From contig CAZZDK010000005.1 in the NCBI GenBank assembly GCA_964652235.1, forward strand, positions 1 to 64,000: DNA of 64,000 bases, written 5' to 3'. Shown piece after piece: positions 56,711 to 64,000 of this stretch. Source of the stretch: CAZZDK01 sp964652235 (GTDB lineage Bacteria; Pseudomonadota; Alphaproteobacteria; UBA9219). The stretch's first letter is position 1, and each line of letters opens with the position of its first letter. Below the pieces are notes generated by a model. The model was not told the DNA's origin and did not search any database. It saw only the letters and a program-made list of their open reading frames with translations. The translations under genes were made by a program, and so were the position numbers.

Positions 56711-59557
56711 ATGTCCGAAGTTGATTACAAAAATACGTTAAACCTTCCTGTAACGGATTTTCCTATGCGCGCGGATTCCTCTCAGTCTGAACCGCGCCGC
56801 GTTGGCCTTTGGCTTGAGGAGAACGCTTACGACCGCCTCAGAAACGCTCACGAAGGCGACGAAACCTTTATCGTTCATTGCGGCCCTCCTTATGCGAACG
56901 GCAAACTTCATGGAGGACATTTAGCTCCTTGCATGCTTAAGGACATTGTCGTTCGAAGCAAGAGTATGGCTGGCTTCGATACACCTTTTGTTCCCGGATG
57001 GGACTGCCATGGGCTCCCCATCGAATGGAAAGTGGAGAAGGAGCTTCAAGCGCAAGGCACCAAGAAGTCAGAGGTTACGCGTGCCGAGTTCAGGCAACTA
57101 TGCAGGGAATATGCGTCGAGATGGATCGAAGAACAGAGAAACGATTGGCAGCGCATGGGCTGTCTTGCCGATTGGTCAAACCCGTATTTGACGATGGACT
57201 TTTCCACGGAAGCCAACATCATTCGCCAGCTTGGCCGGCTTGCGCAAACAGGCCTTCTATACAAAGACTTTAAACCCGTTATGTGGTCCCCCGTCGAGCA
57301 AACAGCGCTTGCGGAGGCAGAGATAGAATATGAAAACGCTAAAGCCAAAGCCATCTTCGTCGGCTTCGACCTAGTTTCCGCCGACAAGGAAGCTCTAGTC
57401 GCGTGGACGACTACGCCCTGGACTCTCCCCTCAAATAAAGCTTTGGCTGTTGCCCAAGACATCACTTACGTTGCGGTCCAAGCACAAAATACGGATGAAA
57501 CATCTCAGATCGAAAAGGACAAACTTTACTGGGTGGCTGAATCTCGCGTTGCCGCCTTTGCGAAAGCTGCCGGGATTAGCGAATACGAGATCGTTAAAAA
57601 ACAACAAGGGAAATCGTTTGTCGGTCAGCTGTGTAAGACGCCCCTATATGACGAAACAGTTCCGGTTGTTTTGGGAGAGCACGTGACTGCAGAAGACGGA
57701 ACAGGTATCGTCCATATTGCTCCCGCGCATGGTTTAGAAGACTTTTCTGTTGGAAAACAAAACGGCCTTGTGCTTGAGGGCTACATTGATGAGAAAGGCT
57801 GTTTTACTTCCTCGGTTCCCGCGCTAGCTCATACGCAGAAATCATTGGCTGGCCTTAAAATGGTTGAGGCCGAACCACTCATTTTGGAGGATCTGCGCGC
57901 CACAAAAACGCTTCTGCGAGAAGAATCCATTAAGCATTCGGTTCCCGTCTCATGGCGATCAAAGGCTCCATTGATTTGCCGCACGACGAGCCAATGGTTC
58001 GTGTCTATGGACACTCCCTATTCCGACGATGAAAAGACGTTGAGGCAGGGAGCGCTCGACGAGATTTCCAAGGTTTCTTGGTCGCCCAAAGACGGCGGCA
58101 ACAGAATTAGGGGCATGGTTCAAGACCGCCCGGATTGGTGCATCTCCCGCCAAAGGCTGTGGGGCGTTCCTATCTCAATTTTTCAGGTGCGATCCACTGG
58201 CGAGTATGTTCTGGATCCAGAAGTTTTCGAGTCTATCGCACAAGCGGTAGAAAAACATGGCATTGACGCTTGGGACGAACTTCCAACGGAAAAGTTGCTG
58301 CCTGAGGGATGGCTCAAAAAGCGTGGCATCGCCGCCGACGATCTGGTGCGCGAGAAAGACATTTTAGACGTCTGGTTCGACTCCGGTTCTTCTTTCTACC
58401 ACGTTTTAAAGCAGAGGCCCGAGCTGTCTTTTCCGGCCGATCTCTATTTGGAAGGGTATGACCAACATAGAGGCTGGTTTCAATCAAGCTTATTGCTGGC
58501 AACAGCTACAGAAAACGCAGCTCCATACAAAAGCGTTTTAACGCACGGCTTTGTCGTCGACAAACACGGAAAGAAAGTTTCTAAATCCAAAGGAAATGGC
58601 GCTGATGCCGTTGAGTCGATGGACAAATACGGCGCCGATGTGTTGCGACTTTGGGTCGCATCGGCAAACTACAAAAGCGATCTGCGCTTTGACGACAAAA
58701 CCATGAAAGACGTGACAGAGTCTTATAGAAAGATACGGAACACTCTGAGGTACCTGATGGGAAACACCTCAGATTTTGATCCGAAGAAGGACGCGGTCGC
58801 TTATGCCGATCTTCCGGAAATGGAAAAGTGGATTCTTGCCAAGTACGCCGGTGTAAGCCAGACAATGCAGGATTGTTACTCTTCTTATGATTTTCAAAAA
58901 GCGTTTAAGTCCGCCTTGGATTTCTGCAAAAACGAGCTATCCAGCTTCTACTTGGACGTAAGAAAAGACACACTTTATTGCGAGGAGCCATCATCTTCGA
59001 CGCGCCGTTCCTGCCAAACGGTTCTGAATCACTTGTTGGATGGACTGACGACACACCTGACTCCGCTTATGCCGTTTACCTGCGACGAAGCATGGCGGTT
59101 GCAGCATGGGGAAAACGCTCCTGTCTATTTGGAAAGATTCAAGCCTTCGGCTCCGGAATGGGGTGATCAAGATATCCTTGCGAAATGGGAAAGGATTGGT
59201 TCTCTCAGGGAGCAGGTCAACACGACGTTTGAGGCAAAGATTAAAGAGGCAACTAATCTCAAAAACAGGACGACGGTTGCTGCCGAAATAGAGGCGCCAT
59301 CACAGCTTATCAAAGATATGGAAGGACTTGATGCTGCTAACGTTCTCCAGTTTGCTTCCGTTAGGCTAAAACAATCGGATGATATCCAAGTGGCGTTTTC
59401 TTTGTTTGATGGTAGCAAGTGCCCACGCTGTTGGAAGAGCTTTGAGGCCTTAGCCGATGATCTTTGTGGACGTTGCTCAGATGTCGTTGCAAAGCTTGCA
59501 GTTAGGCCAACAAAAGGGCAAGAGCAATCTCCGCCTACGAAGCAAGCCAAGCCTTAA
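56711..59557 (+). CDS. ileS: Isoleucyl-tRNA synthetase, divergent type 1
   Basis: 948 residues. The class I signature region is PPYANGKLHGGHLAPCMLKD (59-78), where the usual HIGH-ALNKILKD stretch is changed. PGWDCHGLPIEWKVEKE is conserved. The editing domain with TTTPWTLPSNKALAV is present. The KMSKS loop reads KVSKS (622-626). The C-terminal zinc site is CPRCWKSFEALADDLCGRC, a type 1 feature. Own promoter, and GC content lower than core genes. It may be the only ileS or a second, inhibitor-tolerant copy tied to the adjacent pathway; this cannot be decided here. Confidence 0.93.
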   Translation: MSEVDYKNTLNLPVTDFPMRADSSQSEPRRVGLWLEENAYDRLRNAHEGDETFIVHCGPPYANGKLHGGHLAPCMLKDIVVRSKSMAGFDTPFVPGWDCHGLPIEWKVEKELQAQGTKKSEVTRAEFRQLCREYASRWIEEQRNDWQRMGCLADWSNPYLTMDFSTEANIIRQLGRLAQTGLLYKDFKPVMWSPVEQTALAEAEIEYENAKAKAIFVGFDLVSADKEALVAWTTTPWTLPSNKALAVAQDITYVAVQAQNTDETSQIEKDKLYWVAESRVAAFAKAAGISEYEIVKKQQGKSFVGQLCKTPLYDETVPVVLGEHVTAEDGTGIVHIAPAHGLEDFSVGKQNGLVLEGYIDEKGCFTSSVPALAHTQKSLAGLKMVEAEPLILEDLRATKTLLREESIKHSVPVSWRSKAPLICRTTSQWFVSMDTPYSDDEKTLRQGALDEISKVSWSPKDGGNRIRGMVQDRPDWCISRQRLWGVPISIFQVRSTGEYVLDPEVFESIAQAVEKHGIDAWDELPTEKLLPEGWLKKRGIAADDLVREKDILDVWFDSGSSFYHVLKQRPELSFPADLYLEGYDQHRGWFQSSLLLATATENAAPYKSVLTHGFVVDKHGKKVSKSKGNGADAVESMDKYGADVLRLWVASANYKSDLRFDDKTMKDVTESYRKIRNTLRYLMGNTSDFDPKKDAVAYADLPEMEKWILAKYAGVSQTMQDCYSSYDFQKAFKSALDFCKNELSSFYLDVRKDTLYCEEPSSSTRRSCQTVLNHLLDGLTTHLTPLMPFTCDEAWRLQHGENAPVYLERFKPSAPEWGDQDILAKWERIGSLREQVNTTFEAKIKEATNLKNRTTVAAEIEAPSQLIKDMEGLDAANVLQFASVRLKQSDDIQVAFSLFDGSKCPRCWKSFEALADDLCGRCSDVVAKLAVRPTKGQEQSPPTKQAKP

Positions 59558-59817
59558 TAAGGATCGGGCTTGAAAACGCTTTTGTCGCAGGCCGCTTTAA
59601 TTTGTGCGCGTAGCACAGCGTAGTCGTGCATAGCATCGGTAGAAGCCGCTCCAGAAGGAGCGGCTTCTATTTCTTTTGCAAGCCTTTTCTGAAACTCCCT
59701 GCTATACTCCTTGATCGGCGGGCAGACGCAGGCAGGGTTAGAATTTGCCGTTCCGCAGGCGGTCAACAAGCTCAGCGCGAGTGCGAGGAGCGTCCATCGT
59801 TGCACGAAGTTGGGCAT
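59554..59817 (-). CDS. Rz1-like outer-membrane spanin lipoprotein
   Basis: 87 residues. The lipobox LSLLTAC near residue 20 gives a mature lipoprotein with a Cys/Pro-rich start (NPACVCPPIKEY) and a coiled region. Its gene starts inside the Rz-like gene in another frame, the classic Rz/Rz1 arrangement. It would fuse inner and outer membrane at lysis. The longer in-frame start at 59913 is rejected in favour of the one giving a lipoprotein signal. Confidence 0.7.
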   Translation of the reverse strand: MPNFVQRWTLLALALSLLTACGTANSNPACVCPPIKEYSREFQKRLAKEIEAAPSGAASTDAMHDYAVLRAQIKAACDKSVFKPDPY

Positions 59818-59977
59818 CTTTGATCTCCACGATTTTTTTGAGTTGGTCATAGCGTTCGGCAGTTCGGCCTGATTGCTTTGCGCCGAGCAAAACGGCGGCC
59901 ACGGACGCGGCAAGCGCGCCCCAGCCGATGATTTTGATGAGGTTGCTGGATAACCAGCCTGAAAGGATCGTCCACAT
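59738..59977 (-). CDS. Rz-like inner-membrane spanin
   Basis: 79 residues: an N-terminal membrane segment (NLIKIIGWGALAASVAAVLLG) then a coiled-coil periplasmic part (RYDQLKKIVEIKDAQLRATMD). Overlaps Rz1 by 80 bp in a different frame and the endolysin stop by one base. Final lysis step of the prophage. Confidence 0.65.
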   Translation of the reverse strand: MWTILSGWLSSNLIKIIGWGALAASVAAVLLGAKQSGRTAERYDQLKKIVEIKDAQLRATMDAPRTRAELVDRLRNGKF

Positions 59978-60639
59978 CAGCGCAGGCCTTTCCGATGGTC
60001 ATCAATGCGCGCCCAGATCATCACGCCGATGCCAATCAGCGTGATGGCCAAAAGTAGCCATTTGGCGACATCGAGATACGGCACGAGCATTTGGAGGCTG
60101 TCGCAGGCTGGGGCAATTCCGTCCTGTACAGCCTGTAGCGCCCCAAGGCCAACGGTTGCCGCCGTGGCGGCCTTTCCGCCCTTTACGGTGCGCGTGTGTT
60201 GCAAGTTCTTGGGCGGAGGCTCCACACCTGCCAGAACCAAGGCCTTGTCGATCTGTGCGCCTGTGTAGGGCTGCTGGCCGTTTTCATGCTTGATGATGGC
60301 TTCGACAATGGACTTCAGATCGGCGTAGGCGTGCATGTCGAGAGCTTGGTCTGCGGGAAACCCCGTGTCCGCCGAAACGGCCCTCACATAGGCCGCTGTG
60401 TCGTTTTCGTTTGGAGGTGCCCAGCGTTCGATGATCTGCTGGATCGTGCGCAGACCGTGTTTAATCCGATAAGCGATCAAGACCCTTGCCAATGCACGGA
60501 TCCCGTAGATCGGGCTTTTGAACATGAAGAAATCGGGATCCGTCTGCTGGTCGGCCAGTCCTTGCCATTGCGTTTCCGTTTTGCGCAGATTGCCAGGGTT
60601 GTTGTTGCGAATGCCTCGCGGGGGCGTTTTATTAGTCAT
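59977..60639 (-). CDS. Phage muralytic structural/endolysin protein with membrane segment
   Basis: 220 residues. RGIRNNNPGNLRKTETQWQGL is the start of a lysozyme-like family of phage proteins (often annotated structural protein P5-like); GIRALARVLIAYRIKHGLRTIQQIIERWAPP continues it. The C-terminal 60 residues hold a hydrophobic stretch (WLLLAITLIGIGVMIWA) and end with a charged tail, so enzyme and holin-like anchor may be joined. ATG 60639 is chosen over the extension to 60747, which crosses a terminator-like hairpin. Confidence 0.7.
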   Translation of the reverse strand: MTNKTPPRGIRNNNPGNLRKTETQWQGLADQQTDPDFFMFKSPIYGIRALARVLIAYRIKHGLRTIQQIIERWAPPNENDTAAYVRAVSADTGFPADQALDMHAYADLKSIVEAIIKHENGQQPYTGAQIDKALVLAGVEPPPKNLQHTRTVKGGKAATAATVGLGALQAVQDGIAPACDSLQMLVPYLDVAKWLLLAITLIGIGVMIWARIDDHRKGLR

Positions 60640-60674
60640 TGTGCTTCCTTTCGTTTGGGCAAAGAAAAAGCCGC

Positions 60675-60691
60675 CCGAAAGCAGCTTTCGG
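60675..60691. terminator. Hairpin between endolysin and GNAT genes
   Basis: CCGAAAG-CAG-CTTTCGG, exact 7-bp arms. Read on the minus strand a T-rich tract follows after a few bases (GCGGCTTTTTCTTT), so it may stop transcription coming from the tail and holin genes before the endolysin. Confidence 0.4.
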
Positions 60692-60727
60692 TGTACAAAA
60701 CGTGATGTTTCTCGTAAGTTCGAGGTT

Positions 60728-61189
60728 ATGGAAATCAGAGACGCCAAACCGGAAGACGCCGCCGCGATTTGCGATGTCCTGCGTCAGTCCGTCACAAACT
60801 TATGCATCGGGGATCACAAGAACGACCCAGCCATCCTTGGCGCTTGGCTCGGCAACAAGACGCCGGAGACGCTGAAAAGTTGGATCGAGGATACTTCAAG
60901 CCAAATGCTGGTGGCGACCGAAGGCGATGAGGTTCTCGCCGTGGGAGGCATCATGGATACGGGCGAGATCACGTTGAACTATGTCCTGCCTTCGGCACGC
61001 ATGCGCGGCATAAGCAAACGGATGGTTCAGGCACTTGAAGCACGAGCGAAAGAGTCTGGCGCAATAGCCTGCACGCTTAACAGCACAGGCACAGCACGGC
61101 GTTTTTATCTGGCGATGGGCTATGCCGAACAAGAACCCAAGACGGGCATGTTCGGAGCTATCGTTTACCCGATGTCGAAACCCCTTTAA
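60728..61189 (+). CDS. GNAT acetyltransferase inserted in prophage lysis region
   Basis: 153 residues. MEIRDAKPEDAAAICDVLRQSV opens the fold; YVLPSARMRGISKRMVQALEARAKESG is the acetyl-CoA loop (R-G-x-SK type), and TARRFYLAMGYAEQE the last strand. It is on the strand opposite to all phage genes, between holin and endolysin, which marks it as a moron. Substrate unknown. The long upstream frame from 60518 is antisense to the endolysin and rejected. Confidence 0.8.
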   Translation: MEIRDAKPEDAAAICDVLRQSVTNLCIGDHKNDPAILGAWLGNKTPETLKSWIEDTSSQMLVATEGDEVLAVGGIMDTGEITLNYVLPSARMRGISKRMVQALEARAKESGAIACTLNSTGTARRFYLAMGYAEQEPKTGMFGAIVYPMSKPL

Positions 61190-61192
61190 TAT

Positions 61193-61495
61193 CTATGACC
61201 CTTTGCTCGTCCACCAGCGAAGGACATTGTCGAGCACAAATCCGGCGATGGCCCCAAGCGTCAGGATCACGGCAAAGCCGCCTTTCCAGCGGTTCGCCAA
61301 GCGGTCGAGGGTGTCGAGCCGAGAGTCGATTCCATCCACCTTGGTTTTGAGTTCGGATACGGCAGCGATAAGGCTGGCAACTTGCGCTTCTAGCCGCCCG
61401 ATGCTGCGGAAGTATTCGATCTGTTCATTTGGGCTCATGGTAAAACTCTCCTGATCCTGTCCGTTAGGCACAGGCTGCGTTTGTGTTTGAAGCAT
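61193..61495 (-). CDS. Holin-like small membrane protein (XhlA-like layout)
   Basis: 100 residues: a coiled-coil region (SIGRLEAQVASLIAAVSELKTKVDGIDSRLDTLDRL) followed by one C-terminal membrane segment (GGFAVILTLGAIAGFVLDNVL). This is the build of XhlA-type lysis proteins. An internal ATG at 61438 has a better ribosome site (CAGGAGAG) and may be the true start. Confidence 0.65.
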   Translation of the reverse strand: MLQTQTQPVPNGQDQESFTMSPNEQIEYFRSIGRLEAQVASLIAAVSELKTKVDGIDSRLDTLDRLANRWKGGFAVILTLGAIAGFVLDNVLRWWTSKGS

Positions 61496-61498
61496 GGT

Positions 61499-61708
61499 CT
61501 ATCCCGCGACGATGATAATGAGCGGCTGCTGGGCTGTTTCGGCTGGCGGCGCGGCGTTGGCGCGCAAGACCTCGACCGCTATGTGGCTTATTCTGGCAGA
61601 GCGCGAGGCTGGACGACGCGCAACCTCGATAACCGTTTGCGTTGCACGCGCCTTGGCAATCGTCGGTTTGCGGACAACCTCAACAGCTTCTTGTGTGACG
61701 CGCAACAT
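61499..61708 (-). CDS. Small phage protein with three TQxxVEVxR repeats
   Basis: 69 residues built from three units of about 18: RVTQEAVEVVRKP, RATQTVIEVARRP and RISHIAVEVLRAN. Short proteins of this repeat type are seen next to tail-fibre genes in phages of alphaproteobacteria; role unknown. Start overlaps the upstream fibre stop. Confidence 0.6.
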   Translation of the reverse strand: MLRVTQEAVEVVRKPTIAKARATQTVIEVARRPASRSARISHIAVEVLRANAAPPAETAQQPLIIIVAG

Positions 61709-62733
61709 TAGGCTTGCACCTTATAGCCGAACTCGGCGGCATTGATTTCGGCTTCTGTCCAGTTAGCGGAAGTCGCTGGATTTTGCGCCCAGACTTGCCT
61801 GTGATCGACGTAGGAATCCGAAAGCGTCATGTCCGCGCCTTCATAATTGGTGGAGCCAACACGGGTTACGGCCCTGAGAAGCCTCGTGCCCGCATCATCC
61901 TTACGGGCCAAGACGTTCGCCTGAACGCCAAGGACGGAAGCGTTGAGAGTCGAAAGATCGGCAAAGGTGAAGGTATCGATGTTTCCCGCCGTATCGCTGA
62001 CATTGTAGGTCGTATCCTCGTCCGGCGAAGCATCGTCCACGTTTTCCCAATTGTTCGCGCTGCCGGTCGGCGTAAATTGCGCCGATGCCCCCGCGCCAGA
62101 TGGAAAGAGCGTGTCCACGCGCACGTCGCCAAGAAAGTCGTTTCGGATGCTGCCGGTGCCGTCGCACATATAGAAATCGTCGTAATAGACAATGGCGGCG
62201 GACGGCATGCCGTAAAGCCGGATCGAGTTCGCTGTGGCGATAGAGGACGATGCTTTTGTGTCCCCCGTGAAGGTCGCCCAGACCTCGCCGTTGACCCGCG
62301 CTTCGAAATATCCCCCGCTGTCCGCGATGGTCAGCTTGCATTCGATAAAGTTCCATGCGCCAACCGACAATGCGCCAGCAGACGAAGCAAGCAAAGTGCC
62401 GCTGGTCGTGCCTCGGTAAAGAGCCAAGGTTCCCGTGGTCGAAACGCACAGGCTGGCCTGCACATTGCCTGTATTGTCGCGGAACTGAAAGATGGAGCCT
62501 GTGCTGGTCGGAAACGTGCCGAGCTTCACGGCTGCGCCGACGATCCAAGTCGCCTGATCGTCCAGCGTCTTAGTGACGTAACCGGAGCTTGAATAAAGCT
62601 TGATCCCGTTGCTGCCGGAGCGGCGACCAGCATCCAGCGAAACATAGCTGCTGGAGCCTGTTTCCACGTATTTGTAAAGAAGCTGGGCAACGGTCGTATA
62701 GTGGTCGAACCCGTCGATAAAGCGTAAGGACAT
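61708..62733 (-). CDS. Phage tail fibre protein, LamG-like
   Basis: 341 residues. MSLRFIDGFDHYTTVAQLLYKY starts a jelly-roll (concanavalin/LamG-like) domain: GSIFQFRDNTGNVQASLCVSTTGTLALYRG, then GAWNFIECKLTIADSGGYFEARVNGEVWATFTG and a C-terminal segment after YYDDFYMCDGTG. Such proteins bind host surface sugars. ATG 62733 gives the conserved start; the frame to 62814 overlaps the upstream gene. Confidence 0.72.
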   Translation of the reverse strand: MSLRFIDGFDHYTTVAQLLYKYVETGSSSYVSLDAGRRSGSNGIKLYSSSGYVTKTLDDQATWIVGAAVKLGTFPTSTGSIFQFRDNTGNVQASLCVSTTGTLALYRGTTSGTLLASSAGALSVGAWNFIECKLTIADSGGYFEARVNGEVWATFTGDTKASSSIATANSIRLYGMPSAAIVYYDDFYMCDGTGSIRNDFLGDVRVDTLFPSGAGASAQFTPTGSANNWENVDDASPDEDTTYNVSDTAGNIDTFTFADLSTLNASVLGVQANVLARKDDAGTRLLRAVTRVGSTNYEGADMTLSDSYVDHRQVWAQNPATSANWTEAEINAAEFGYKVQA

Positions 62734-62746
62734 GTTTGTTTCTCCC

Positions 62747-63472
62747 TTAAATGCGAAGGCCTGCCAGCGCGAAGCCGATGTCGGATAGCGTGTCGTCGGG
62801 CGATGACGGCGCAACGAGCGACAAGATGTCGCCCGCCGCGAAGTCGGTGGTGTTGAGACATGTGAATGTGGCGCTGGTGGCCGAGGCCGCGAAGATCATG
62901 GAGGCAAACTCGGCTCCGTTTTTGCGGATTGAAAAAGCCACCGCCGCCGTAGCCGCCGTTGCGGCCACGCCTTTGCTCTGAGGCATGCCGGAAAGAAAGC
63001 GGACGGCGCGTGGCATGGGAAAGCGCATGATGACGGCGCTGCCTGCGGGCTTGCCTGCATAGCTGCCGCCCACGTCATAGGGCGTCGCCACGCCAGCCTC
63101 AGCCATGACAGAGAAATCCGTCCCATTGCAATAAAGCAGCCTACGTTCGCCGCTACCGACGGAAACGGCTGTGCCGGATGGCGTTTTAACAGAAATCGCG
63201 TAACCGCCTGTCGCGCCATTCTCGACGCAGAGCAGTTTCGGATGCGCGGGAACCGTGATCGTCCGCACCGCCGTCAAGGCTCCTGTAAACTTCAGCGCCA
63301 TGTTGCCAAGCATCTGCGCATCCGTTAGCGCCAGATTGGCATCGGCCAACGCAAGGCTTGTGAACTGGCACAGCGCTTTGTCCAAGGCATCGAAAGCCGA
63401 GTTGGCCGTCACTTCCTTTTGGGCTTGGCTGGCGGCTATGTGGTCTATGAGAAGATTAGGGGTAGTTGTCAT
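62747..63472 (-). CDS. Phage tail protein, DUF2793-like
   Basis: 241 residues. LLIDHIAASQAQKEVTANSAFDALDKAL matches the N-terminal helix region of DUF2793 tail-fibre proteins; the rest is a beta-rich domain (VPAHPKLLCVENGATGGYAISVKTPSGTAVSVG) probably involved in receptor binding. Start overlaps the upstream tail-tip stop. Confidence 0.7.
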   Translation of the reverse strand: MTTTPNLLIDHIAASQAQKEVTANSAFDALDKALCQFTSLALADANLALTDAQMLGNMALKFTGALTAVRTITVPAHPKLLCVENGATGGYAISVKTPSGTAVSVGSGERRLLYCNGTDFSVMAEAGVATPYDVGGSYAGKPAGSAVIMRFPMPRAVRFLSGMPQSKGVAATAATAAVAFSIRKNGAEFASMIFAASATSATFTCLNTTDFAAGDILSLVAPSSPDDTLSDIGFALAGLRI

Positions 63473-64000
63473 TACACGATGGCCTTTCCTGCATAGCCCC
63501 GCCCGATGGTGCTGTTGATTTGATAAACGGCGATGGACAGGACGTTCTGCGCCCCGCCGAAATCGGTTGTTTGATCGGCGGCACTGTAGGTTGCGCTGGT
63601 CGTGGCGGCGTTGATTGTCCGCACCACCGTGTCGCCGTTTAGAATGTCGATTTCATAGGCCTCCGTGGCCTCGTAGTTCGAGATGTCGATGCTGTCGAGC
63701 CACTCGCCGTTCCACCGCGCGCGCATGACCCAAGAAAGGGTCAGGTTGCCGAGGCCATCGCGGGTTCCTTTGATATGGACAGGCGAAAAGCAGCGCAGGC
63801 TGGCCGCGTTGTATTTGAGGCTGGTTTGTGCTGCATCGTCCCAATCCCCGCCTGTGGGGATGGCCTTGTAATAGGAAAGCTGCCCAATCTCGGTCGCGGC
63901 CATTACCATGCGGTAGAAGCCATCCGTGGCCAGAACCACGAACCTGTCCCCGATCTTGTGCGTACCTGTGGCCCATTCCGTGCCACGTCGTCCTCGTAAG
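63472..64000 (-). CDS. GTA/phage tail-tip (baseplate hub) protein, C-terminal part
   Basis: The frame is open to the window edge; 175 codons are visible. The RGRRGTEWATGTH stretch followed by a beta-rich domain (ISNYEATEAYEIDIL, ATYSAADQTTDFGG) fits the C-terminal region of the large tail protein of GTA-like siphophages. The N-terminal TIM-barrel part would lie beyond 64000. It shows the prophage continues to the right. Confidence 0.65.
   Translation of the reverse strand, partial: LRGRRGTEWATGTHKIGDRFVVLATDGFYRMVMAATEIGQLSYYKAIPTGGDWDDAAQTSLKYNAASLRCFSPVHIKGTRDGLGNLTLSWVMRARWNGEWLDSIDISNYEATEAYEIDILNGDTVVRTINAATTSATYSAADQTTDFGGAQNVLSIAVYQINSTIGRGYAGKAIV

Noticed and set aside
1..64000. CRISPR arrays, rRNA genes, complete insertion sequences
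   Set aside because: Looked for regularly spaced repeats, conserved rRNA segments and transposase motifs; none seen.

Overview
The window looks like a piece of an alphaproteobacterial chromosome. The left 23 kb is GC-rich and carries a conserved housekeeping set: L25 C-terminus, pth, ychF, yebC, recO, parC, rlmN, hisS and pyrC. It also holds an OlsB-like acyltransferase, a PAS histidine kinase of the cell-cycle sensor type and an IalB-like secreted protein, all common in that class. I cannot name the genus from sequence alone.

Layout. Positions 1-11.3 kb are core genes. A pair of low-GC or unplaced genes (an unknown C-terminally anchored protein and a P-loop ATPase), each behind a very similar sigma70 promoter, sits between rlmN and hisS (11.3-13.3 kb). 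Core-like genes resume to 21.8 kb: a large bifunctional PBP, IalB, pyrC and two tandem PilT/DotB-type ATPases. Two paralogous all-helical unknowns follow. From 23.5 kb composition becomes AT-richer and mosaic: an unknown ORF with a probable frameshift, then pyrE-pyrD with its own promoter (24-26 kb). Next is a phage tail-gene fragment cut at both ends, with a purN/CTP-synthase-like amidotransferase pair lodged inside it (26.2-28.7 kb). Then comes a seven-gene thioredoxin/CcdA/DUF134/NifX/MinD operon behind a palindromic operator (28.8-32.9 kb). A repeat-rich non-coding stretch (32.9-33.4 kb) contains what looks like the 3' end of a tRNA-Ser gene.

From 33.4 to 59.6 kb the content is accessory. 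First come a metallophosphoesterase, an orotate-PRTase-like gene behind a pyr-type attenuator, and a HAD phosphatase. These converge on an XRE/methyltransferase/two-GNAT/MFS operon. Next are two runs of small regulators and unknown proteins, with XRE regulators, a degenerate Nudix protein, an unrecognised 321-residue protein and an MBL-fold enzyme (40.5-46.0 kb). A SAMHD1-like HD protein and a glycosyltransferase follow, each behind a copy of the same ~145 bp leader. After that is a glycosyltransferase/radical-SAM/GT2/CE4-deacetylase/methyltransferase/MFS/GT4/radical-SAM group (48.2-56.4 kb), and then an isoleucyl-tRNA synthetase with a variant KMSKS loop. The last 4.4 kb is the distal end of a prophage, with tail-tip protein, fibre genes, holin-like protein, endolysin and nested Rz/Rz1 spanins, plus an inverted GNAT gene.

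Most interesting as a possible undescribed system: (i) the 48-59.6 kb group, which has the parts of a small glycosylated natural-product pathway (two radical SAM enzymes, three glycosyltransferases, deacetylase, methyltransferase, exporter) beside a possible self-resistant IleRS; and (ii) the tightly coupled 42.4-46.0 kb operon of unknown proteins with its own XRE regulator and operator-like repeats. Functions for both are inference. No tRNA, rRNA, CRISPR array or complete insertion sequence was seen.
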